10,693 bases of DNA from Mucidula mucida (taxonomy: Eukaryota > Basidiomycota > Agaricomycetes > Agaricales > Physalacriaceae): assembly GCA_015501055.1 (NCBI GenBank), contig JADNYV010001018.1, forward strand, positions 1 to 10,693, given 5' to 3'. A program made the position numbers and the translations under genes. Of this stretch, positions 1 through 7,215 are shown one piece after another. Every line of letters starts with the position of its first letter. Positions within the stretch are counted from its first letter, which is position 1. Below the pieces are notes generated by a model that had not been told where the DNA came from, searched no databases, and saw nothing but the letters and a program-made list of their open reading frames with translations.

Positions 1-176
1 TGGAGTAGCCTAACAATTGCCGCTCGAGTAGTTGCGGTATTGTCTTCTGAACTCAACTATCAGTGCCTTCTACTCAAAGTATACTATACAATTATGCGTT
101 CCCAGGGCCTGAGCATGGTCCACTAATTCAGAACAGATGTATCGACGTGTTACTTCGACGTACATAAAGAAAAGGT
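1..176. other. Downstream flank of the first gene, no gene seen
   Basis: This stretch lies 3' of the minus-strand gene ending at 177 and probably holds its 3' UTR. Both strands have frequent stops and I see no coding similarity, RNA gene or repeat. Confidence 0.4.
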
Positions 177-714
177 TTAACGGATAAATCTGTATTCCCT
201 ATTGCGAAGCGCCACCTGAACCTCTTGACTGAAATCTGATTTAGCCAAAGTGACTGCCAGATCTTTCGCCTCCCACAGAACCCCAACACCACGAATTTGT
301 TGAGAGCATTGATTTCGAATCTCCTCAAAAGCCTCCACATACTGCCTCAGCCATGGCAGACGATCTGCACCCTCACGATCCCAGAGCGTCTTGACGGACG
401 TTGGTACAACGACTTTCTGACCACGCGTACTGTGCTCGCCATAGACCACCAAAGTCAGAAACGCTGCATCTGCCCATGGATTTAGATAGCATTCAATTTC
501 CCAGGGGTTTCAGAGACATACCCGAGGATGCAAACGGTTCGAAATCCAGAGTCTTCTGAAGAATAAAGATCTCCTTCTTCTCCTCTTCGCTTGTATCAGA
601 CTCGGCGAGGCGTCGCCATAGAATATTGGTGAAGATGTTGCGTAGGTATTGCCCCGTCTCGTCGATGACGGTCCGAAGGAGAGCCGACTCTTCAGTGGGG
701 TGAAGCGACGCCAT
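177..714 (-). CDS. Small two-exon protein of unknown function (paralogue copy 1)
   Basis: I do not recognise this family. Two exons (714-522 and 469-177) are joined by a 52-nt intron (521-470) with donor GTATGT and acceptor GGGCAG. Splicing is in phase 1 and restores one frame of 161 aa. Reading through the intron instead gives a stop at 493-495. The start is the ATG at 714 (MASLHPTEESALL). The frame stays open upstream to about 771 without another ATG, so an upstream exon cannot be excluded. The product looks soluble and charged, with helical stretches, no signal peptide and no membrane segment. The reason to believe it is a gene is the second copy at 3467-4079. That copy shares 24 of 55 gapless residues in exon 1 (by-eye count), a donor at the same codon, and a later LAK(S/T)DFS block. 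It lies about 225 nt downstream of the ligase stop on the same strand, and its own promoter is not obvious. Confidence 0.6.
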
Positions 715-939
715 ATACACAGCGCCGTACGCTGTTAGCGGGTTTAATGAGTGGTGTGTCTGGCGCGACGTCTAACAGGTCTGATCGAGTTGCTACCGAA
801 TACTTAGCGCCGGATTCGCCCGTTTTCATGTTTGAATAAATGGCATTGCTGATGAATGCTTTGGGCCCTCTACAAGTCGCGGACGTCTCCTCCTCAATAG
901 ATTCTGCTAAAAATACACACGATACATCGATGATTGAAA

Positions 940-2982
940 TCACAACTTGGCCCTCTCCTGGTCACCCAGTCTCATACTTTCCTCGTGGCGCACGACCAAC
1001 AATCGCCGAAGTGTCTTCCCCGTAGGACTCTTCGGTATCTATACCCGATAAGCCTCGATCACTCAGAGTACGCATAACACGTACCTCATCAACAATCTCC
1101 ACCCCGCCCCTCAACCACTTGTACTTGCTCAACTGCGCCTCGCACCACTTGATAAGCTCCCGAGCGACCTGCTGTGCGCCTTTATCCTTTTCACCTAACC
1201 GCCTAACAAAGTCTTTGCCCCGTTCAGACAAGACTACCCACGCTCTGGGAACTCGCTCGTCGTTTGTTCTTCCATACCCTCCGACGCCAGCAACAGCCAC
1301 ATCCGTGATGAGCTTCTCCGGGTGCCCAAGAAGCACGTTCTCTAACTCTAGTGGGGAGACCTGAATCCCCGAAATCTTTAATGTGTCCTTGGCACGGTCC
1401 GCAAAGCTATTGACCATATTAGTCTAACGACGTCCAACAAAATGAAAAAAATAAACATACAAGAAGTTCTCGTCCTCATCTACATAGAACCGATCCCCCG
1501 TCCTCAACCATCCATCGACAAATGTCTCCCTGTTGGCTTTGACCACCTCCGGAGACGACCCATAATAACCAGGCGAAATATTCTCACTCTTCAACCACAA
1601 CTCGCCCACCTCCCTGACCTTTACCGAACGCCCTGACTCATCCAGTATCTTTGCCTCCATGCCTGGTAACAGAACCCCACAAGATCCCTCAACGACCTTC
1701 AATCGCCCCAACACCCCAGCAATCGGCTGAGTGACGGCAGCAATGGTTGCTTCAGACATGCCATAGCCTTGGTGCCAAACGTCAATAAAGTCTTACACGA
1801 GTACGTTGGAAGAACACACCTTCTGTGATTCGTAAACCGGTCGACAGGAGCTCGCGTAATCTTGCCGCAAGTTCAGGCGGAAGATACGCGGCACCAGAAC
1901 CAAGATTACGCAGTGTCTTGAGAGACTCCTTGACCAGCGCCGGCGAAGGATGCGCGACCAACTGGGCAATTACCGAAGGTATGAGATTCACGTTTGTAAT
2001 CTTGTACCTGCCAAATATCAGAACACACTCTTTGATCCTTGGAAGACCCACTTCATTATACCCCGGAGAGCATCTTGCATATTCCAGTGTCCTTGCAAGA
2101 CGAATGTCGCAGGACTCAAGAACGACCGGAAGCAGTACGAATGCAGTCCGTACGAGTGATGCATCGGCAAGAATGCCAGAGTAATCGGAATACCCTCTGG
2201 AGTCTCTGGTGGAGGCGGCACTGCGACAGCCAAAACCGCGCGCGCCATGATGGCGACTTGGTTAACTGAAAAGATCACATTGCCGTGGGTTATCATGACA
2301 GCTAACGCCAATAAAAGTAAGCAACATCGCTTCAAGGGAATGAAAACCGAACCTTTCGGAAGTCCACTAGTTCCACTTGAGAAAACCAAATACGCAAGAT
2401 CCGTCTTCTTCACTGGGAGAACATTCACAGGCGGCGCGTTTCTAGCAGCATGCACCATATCCGCAACACAATTGAGTCCCTCAACCCTCCCATTCATAAC
2501 AAACAGCTCCGTATCAGCTGGCCAATCCAGCTTGGCTTGCTTCGTGCCAACAAAGACCTTCTTCACTCCCGTCAGCTTCACCGCATGCGCCAATTCAAAC
2601 GGCGTAGAATACGGCGCGATCAACGCGAACGGGACATTCAATGACATCAGCGCATGTACAATCAGCGCAAAATCCTTGAAAATCAACATGAATCAAGTGC
2701 GTGCGTTATCGTCGATTGACAACCTACGATGCAATTCTCACTCATAATCCCCACAAGCTCGCCCTGCCTAATACCCGCACTGGTCAACGCCGCCCGCGCG
2801 CTCGCCACATCGGCTTTAAACGTCCGATACGAGATTTTCTTTCCCGTCTTCAGGTCGATGTACAGTGTATAGTCTTTATCGGTCCATGGCGACTGTTGCT
2901 GGTCCGGGCGGTCGAAGAAAATGTGATAGGCATTCAAGTCTGGAGGGGAAGGGGGTTCCGGATAGGGCGACTTGAGATACAT
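940..2982 (-). CDS. Peroxisomal 4-coumarate-CoA ligase-like acyl/aryl-CoA ligase (ANL superfamily)
   Basis: The enzyme uses ATP to activate a carboxylic acid (aryl, phenylpropanoid or fatty) as acyl-AMP and then transfers it to CoA. Seven exons are inferred: 2982-2728, 2674-2353, 2301-2052, 2007-1820, 1767-1461, 1406-1085 and 1038-940. The six introns are 44-54 nt and the product is 580 aa, a usual length for the family. Motifs in order: P-loop SSGTSGLPK (184-192), HHSYGL in exon 3, GYGMSE (339-344), YGELWL-like VGELWL (392-397), TGD (428-430), hinge DRAKDTLKISG (443-453), and PTGK (553-556) with catalytic Lys556. The protein ends in AKL, a type 1 peroxisomal targeting signal. Both PTGK and AKL appear only after the last intron (1084-1039) is removed; unspliced, the frame runs into unrelated sequence. 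No key residue is missing. The family and location are clear, but the acid substrate cannot be read from the sequence. Confidence 0.95.
2302..2352 (-). other. Stop-free 51-nt intron inside the ligase P-loop
   Basis: Ligase intron 2 starts GTTCGG and ends GCGTTAG. Removing it joins SGLPK to AVMITHGN, as in the family. The intron is exactly 17 codons long and has no stop in the reading frame. A retained transcript would therefore stay in frame but carry 17 mostly hydrophobic extra residues directly after the P-loop lysine. Confidence 0.88.
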
Positions 2983-3466
2983 GTCTCAGTAGTAGTAGAA
3001 GTCCTAGGTGGGAAGGACTGTGGGGTGACGGTTGGTATGAAGCCGGTGGAAAACATGTTACCTATAGGCTATATATGTGTGGGAAATGGGAAGAGGACGT
3101 CGGGTGATGATGGTGTAGGATCAAGTGTGTTCGGATTTCGGTTATGTTTAGCCGGTTCGCCGCGGTTGACTATGCAGTTGTAAGCACGAACTTTCTTTAA
3201 TTCTTAGTTCAGCGCGTATTACGGCACTGACGCTGGGTTTATGAACCGCGATAGTCCAAGTCCAAAGATGCCAGTGCGTGATGGAGAGAACACACTACCA
3301 TCCACTACTTATCGGAGAAACCAGAGGTCCTGGCCAAGCGAGCATCCCGCCAGTGTTTTAAGCCAATGTAGCTTTATCTCTAAGCGTACCTTCTATTACA
3401 GTCAGAGTTAGAGAAGCGCATTGAATAAACAAAGAAGGACTAACCATCGAGCGTTGCCACCGTAGT
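2983..3466. other. Ligase promoter and leader plus spacer, no gene seen
   Basis: The left part holds the ligase leader and its candidate TATA box. Between about 3180 and 3466 I see no credible coding region, RNA gene or repeat. A plus-strand open frame at 2701-3183 is the reverse of ligase exon 1 and its promoter. Confidence 0.5.
3069..3076 (-). promoter_or_regulatory. Candidate TATA box of the acyl-CoA ligase gene
   Basis: The minus strand reads ATATATAG about 90 nt upstream of the ligase ATG. This would leave a leader of roughly 55-65 nt, ordinary for a fungal gene. The call rests on motif and distance only. Confidence 0.45.
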
Positions 3467-4079
3467 CTATGAGACGTTGTATATGTACTGCCTCTGAATG
3501 CAAGTCATAAAGTCATTTTGCCGATGTTTCGAGTGCAGACGACTCGGAACGAAGAGTGAACGCACCAAACGGAACAGCGCAGGTAGGCAAACCGATGAAG
3601 GCATACGAAGCATGCATATAGACAGGAGGACATGGCTGAGATAAGAACAATGTTCATAGACCATTTCACGCGGAGCTGCTTGAACGTCAGGGCTGAAGTC
3701 TGTCTTCGCCAAAGCCGCTTGCCTGCTTGAATTTACCCCACGAAACCGCGAGACTGAAAAGTAATGCAACATCAGTTCGCAGAGATCTAGTTCCATATGA
3801 TAGAGCATTTAGAGATATACCGGAAGTAGCGAAAGGTGTGCGCCACAGGACGCCTTGAAGCTTCAAGATTTCGCTCGTTTCCTCCACGCTTGTTTCGGGC
3901 GGGAAATATGTTTGCCAGAGGACAGTTGTGAGCAAGTTCTTCAGGTCATTGCTAGTCACGTTAACGACAACGCGTATAAGCGCCGAGTCTTTGGCAGCGT
4001 GAGGAGATGCACGACAAGATTCGACGCGATCACGTTGATGACCGGATATAGATGCCGAACCTCCTTCCTTTTCAACCAC
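3467..4079 (-). CDS. Diverged, shortened paralogue of the gene at 177-714 (copy 2; possibly a pseudogene)
   Basis: The segment beginning SALIRVVVNVTS matches copy 1 (SALLRTVIDETG) for 55 residues without a gap, 24 of them identical by eye. The donor lies at the same codon (G|GTATAT, against G|GTATGT). A 67-nt intron (3820-3754) with a CTGAT branch-like site and acceptor TTTTCAG joins two frames correctly in phase 1. After it, copy 2 has 14 residues before LAKTDFSPDVQ, whereas copy 1 has 74 before LAKSDFSQEVQ. About 60 codons are therefore missing, in a frame-neutral way. The C-terminal tail after about 3660 does not resemble copy 1. No in-frame ATG exists: copy 1's Met aligns with CGT (Arg) at 4011-4013, and the frame opens only at a stop at 4083-4085. 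It is either a gene with an unseen first exon or a truncated relic whose splice signals have survived. The function is unknown. Confidence 0.45.
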
Positions 4080-4212
4080 GCGCTAAGGCCGTTCCTTATT
4101 CCGGGGATGACCCTTCCTGTATGCAATCTACATGTCCGAAGTACTGCAAGAAATCCGGAAGATTTTCGGGTAAGGAACGAAGGCATGAATCGCAGCTGAC
4201 CACCGTTCTGCG

Positions 4213-4222
4213 TACTATATCA
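4213..4222 (+). promoter_or_regulatory. Weak candidate TATA element of the SGNH hydrolase gene
   Basis: ACTATATCAG lies about 40 nt upstream of the ATG at 4260, a suitable distance for a short leader. The match to TATAWA is imperfect, so this is only a guess from position. Confidence 0.25.
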
Positions 4223-4259
4223 GAGCGCACAGCGTTCGAAATGATTCTGTCGGTCCGAC

Positions 4260-5926
4260 ATGCGTGACTTTGCTCTACTCTTGCTTGCGTCAACTGAAAT
4301 TGCTATGACCGCCTCTGCTGGCTTCCCGGACGGGTACGTCGTCGATGTCAATAGATTGAAACATGAATCGGATCCGAAAATCTACTTCAACGGACGATGG
4401 GACGACGCTCCAGGAACTTGGTGGTCTGTATACACTCCTCGTACTCCTGATCCTACGCAGCACTACTTATCATTGAATTCCAAGGGCGGGTTCTGGATTA
4501 AAACTCGTCGGCCACAACATTCGGTGGCTGGCACTTGAGCTCGGTCCTCACACCACCACACCCTACACTACCATTGCCCTATCCACCGACTACGGCGTAT
4601 TTGAGAGTCTGAACGTTTCTGAGGGTATCAATACTTTGGCTGTTCATGCGCCCCATAGGGACACGACTATCCGCATCAATGTCGAAGGATGGCAGAACAA
4701 TCGCTTGAACTTGAAAAGTCTCATTTTGAGCTCCGTGAGCAACATTTCATTTGTGATATACCTGTGCGTTGAATCATACCAGGATGCGAGCCTTTTAACG
4801 TATGAACCGTCGGCACTCTCATTCTTATTCATCGGCGATTCCTTGTCGGCGGTAAGCTTTCTGAAGTCCTCTCGACTATATTTCGGTAGAATGATCAGAG
4901 CTGTCATGCGTAGGGCCAATATCTTCCCATGGGTATCAATGAAGCTTGGCCTTTCCTTGTTGGGGAGCATTTCAATGCAGAACATACGGTCATCGCGCAA
5001 CCAGGAGCGGCTCTCAAGGTACGCCGTCAATTAGGATCCCTGCTGATTCTTCGGAGCGGTTACTATTTACAGGACATCGTATCATACGGGAACATGCACG
5101 GCATGGAATTCCAGTTCTTCCAGGTACAATATAGTTCTGCTTCTTCGATCTAGTCGGTACTGATCTGAGTAGACGGAAGACACAGGGTATTATTATACGA
5201 CGGACCATAACTACACGACCCCTTGGGATTTCAGTAAAGATCGCTCGAATCCGACACATATCGTGATTCACATTGGGTGCCTTTGATTCTTTGAATCCGT
5301 TCCCGCGATTCGATTAACTGTCCTTCAGAGCGAATGATGCATCTCAGAATGTCACGGCCTACGACTTCGTGTTTGTCCGTTACCAAAGCTTTCTCATCGT
5401 GTTGTTGCATTACTGCTAACATTCCATGGTAGACTTGCATCGACTTCATTCGCAATCTGCGAAAACTCTACCCTATGCAGCCCATATTCCTCTTCACGCC
5501 GGTGAGTTTGAATCAAATATACTGATTTCGCTGACACGCCCGCCCAGTGGGGCTGGCCGTCTGAGGACGGGTCAATCAATTACTACTACGAGGGCCGGTA
5601 CAACGATATCGTGCAGTTGCTGTAGGCCCACACCTTCTCCTGGCCGACGATCTCGATGGCTGACTCTGGCGGCTTCCCTACAGGGGCGACACGCATGTCT
5701 ACCTTGTCGATACGAAGGGATGGGTGACATGGGATGATATCTTCCCGGAGTGAGTGCGAGTCTCGACAGTGTACTGGCAATGTCATTCATTCGCTATTCG
5801 CGAAGCAATCAACATCCCAATGTTCCCGGTCATATCAACATCTCGAACAAGATGATTCAGTGGTTGAACGATTGGGGCCTGGCGCCCGCGACGCCCCGGA
5901 CGTCGCACAGAGGAGTTGCCCGCTAG
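4260..5926 (+). CDS. Secreted two-domain SGNH (GDSL) hydrolase, carbohydrate-esterase-like
   Basis: This is a serine esterase, probably removing acyl groups from a polysaccharide outside the cell. Eleven exons are inferred: 4260-4423, 4485-4734, 4783-4851, 4914-5018, 5073-5123, 5173-5276, 5329-5374, 5433-5501, 5548-5621, 5684-5749 and 5806-5926, giving 372 aa. A signal peptide (MRDFALLLLAS...ASA) comes first. A beta-rich domain follows (YFNGRWDDAPGTWW, then AGSGLKL), recalling the N-terminal sandwich of CE2-type esterases. The SGNH domain has GDSLS with nucleophile Ser158, a block II glycine near YGNMHG, GAND with Asn250, and DNQHP with Asp333 and His336. All catalytic residues are present. 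Every exon junction keeps frame; the stops at 4536 and 5623 lie in a wrong frame or in an intron. Intron 1 has the uncommon donor GTCTGT. Intron 7 has several in-phase donors (5369, 5375, 5399); 5375 gives the most family-like helix. The substrate is not determinable. Confidence 0.92.
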
Positions 5927-7173
5927 TTCGATCGAGTTTGGATTCATTTGGTTGGAATCAATGACTAGGATGAGTCCTTGTCTGGTTTAGTGTGTCGATG
6001 AAACCGTCCATCTTATCTCATGTTCAAGTGTACCAGACTCTCTGATCATGAGACTGTTCAAGAGGTTATACACTGCAAGCGTATGCCACCCTGCGTGAAC
6101 CGGAACATTTTTTGAACATGTGTACCCCGTGGCTAGGAAATGGCTGTGGTTATACAGTATCCCAATGTTTGAGCGCCACACGGCCCTTAGATGACAGTTT
6201 CATGTTGCCGACCACATGGCAATCCTTGTTAACTCTATTCTCTATTATTCATCCACTTATTCATTTAATATTGTTCATTACAAGCGCTATGATTGTCAAC
6301 GTAATGTGGCGAACAAAAAATAGACGCAGAGGTTGAGAAATGTTCCGGGCGCGGTTGGTTGTCGGTCACCTCGGACAGCTTCGGCTTCGCAGTTAAAGGA
6401 ACATCTAGATAGCTCTTGACTGCTTACCGCCGGCGGGCGAACACCCCGTCCTACTAGGAGCGTGCTGCCAGCGACATCAAGGGAGGGGGTGCGTGAATTC
6501 CAAGTGCGAATTTTGGCCCCTAGCATCACAGGACATCAGTAGGAATGTAGTCTTACCTTCTGTTGCCTCAAAGTTAGTGCCACTCGCCCGCTGGCTGATT
6601 CCAAGTAGTATGCCGACAAGCCGTAGCTCGGAGTTTAAACCGCGCTCATTCGAATATTTTTAGTCCTAAACTCTTGGCGCTTGACAATCACGATCGCTTT
6701 GAGTTGCGCTCTCTGTGCGGGTCACCACCAGGTCGCCACGGCTTCCTTTTGTCATGAGAACCAATGTCCCACTTCGCGCCACGCGAAACCAACGTCTCCG
6801 GTATCTGCACGGTCCCATCTGTTGAAGAAGCTTCTGACATGCATCCTTTACAGCATCATGTTTGCACCATCTATACTCGTACCGGCAAAATCACAAAGTC
6901 TTTCGGCCCCTTGCGTTTCCCCGCCCGCACTCTCCAGGATTCGGGTACAATTCTTCTCCTCCTAATTCACATACCTTGGTCTGGGCAATCACTGTGAATC
7001 AGCGCCAGATCAGCGCACTCGTATCCAGATCTAAACCAAGGGCGTTGATACGAGACACCATCGTGACATGGCCAATGAGATCCGCGGTTTTGGAAACTCG
7101 GACTAATCCTCCCCACCAGCTTTGGTTGAACGCTTGAATCGGTCAAAGGTCCGAGAGGGACCGTATTCGCTCT
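5927..7173. other. Long spacer between the esterase and catalase genes, no gene seen
   Basis: The first part is presumably the esterase 3' UTR. A patch at about 6225-6300 is AT-rich, with repeated ATTCAT-like words. The rest (6300-7170) has only short open frames without family resemblance, consistent splice structure or good starts, on either strand. I see no tRNA, no terminal repeats and no transposon domains. The last few hundred bases are most simply read as the catalase regulatory region. Confidence 0.5.
7072..7076 (+). promoter_or_regulatory. CCAAT box upstream of the catalase gene
   Basis: CCAAT occurs about 100 nt upstream of the TATA box and 140 nt upstream of the start codon. This is a normal place for a HAP/NF-Y type site in fungi. 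A second CCAAT is near 6754. A five-base motif alone is weak evidence. Confidence 0.35.
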
Positions 7174-7181
7174 TATAAATA
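7174..7181 (+). promoter_or_regulatory. TATA box of the catalase gene
   Basis: A perfect TATAAATA lies 35 nt before the ATG at 7216, followed by a pyrimidine-rich stretch (7197-7212). Transcription would begin close to the start codon, so the leader should be very short. Confidence 0.7.
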
Positions 7182-7215
7182 CATTAGCCATTTCATCTAG
7201 TCCTTCTTCATCGCC

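Noticed and set aside
530..550. tRNA T-arm-like GGTTCGAAATCC
   Set aside because: There is no matching acceptor, D or anticodon arms, and the bases encode DFEPFA in the minus-strand gene exon.
692..943. Minus-strand open frame over the ligase 3' end and the region upstream of the first gene
   Set aside because: It begins at a GTG overlapping the ligase stop, has no family resemblance, and I found no splice pair joining it convincingly to the gene at 177-714.
1825..2184. Long plus-strand open frames opposite the ligase, including 2247-2747
   Set aside because: They mirror strongly conserved ligase exons and cross verified intron boundaries.
2701..3183. 160-codon plus-strand open frame opposite ligase exon 1
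   Set aside because: It is antisense to a well-supported coding exon and its promoter, and shows no recognisable domain.
4485..4540. Apparent frameshift and TGA stop early in the esterase
   Set aside because: With the donor at 4424 (TG|GTCTGT) and the acceptor at 4484, the next exon reads AGSGLKLVGHNIRW in the family frame, and the TGA is out of frame.
5548..5690. In-frame TAG after VQLL as evidence of a pseudogene
   Set aside because: The TAG lies in an intron (5622-5683) with donor GTAGGC, a CTGAC branch site and acceptor CTACAG. Splicing gives GDTHVYLVDT in frame.
6112..6336. Possible small membrane protein with a hydrophobic C-terminal half
   Set aside because: The hydrophobic run comes from an AT-rich patch, with no good start context and no homologue I can recognise.
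6681..7137. Three overlapping plus-strand open frames upstream of the catalase
   Set aside because: All three frames are open by chance in the same stretch, with low-complexity Ser/Pro/His content and no motif or splice pattern.
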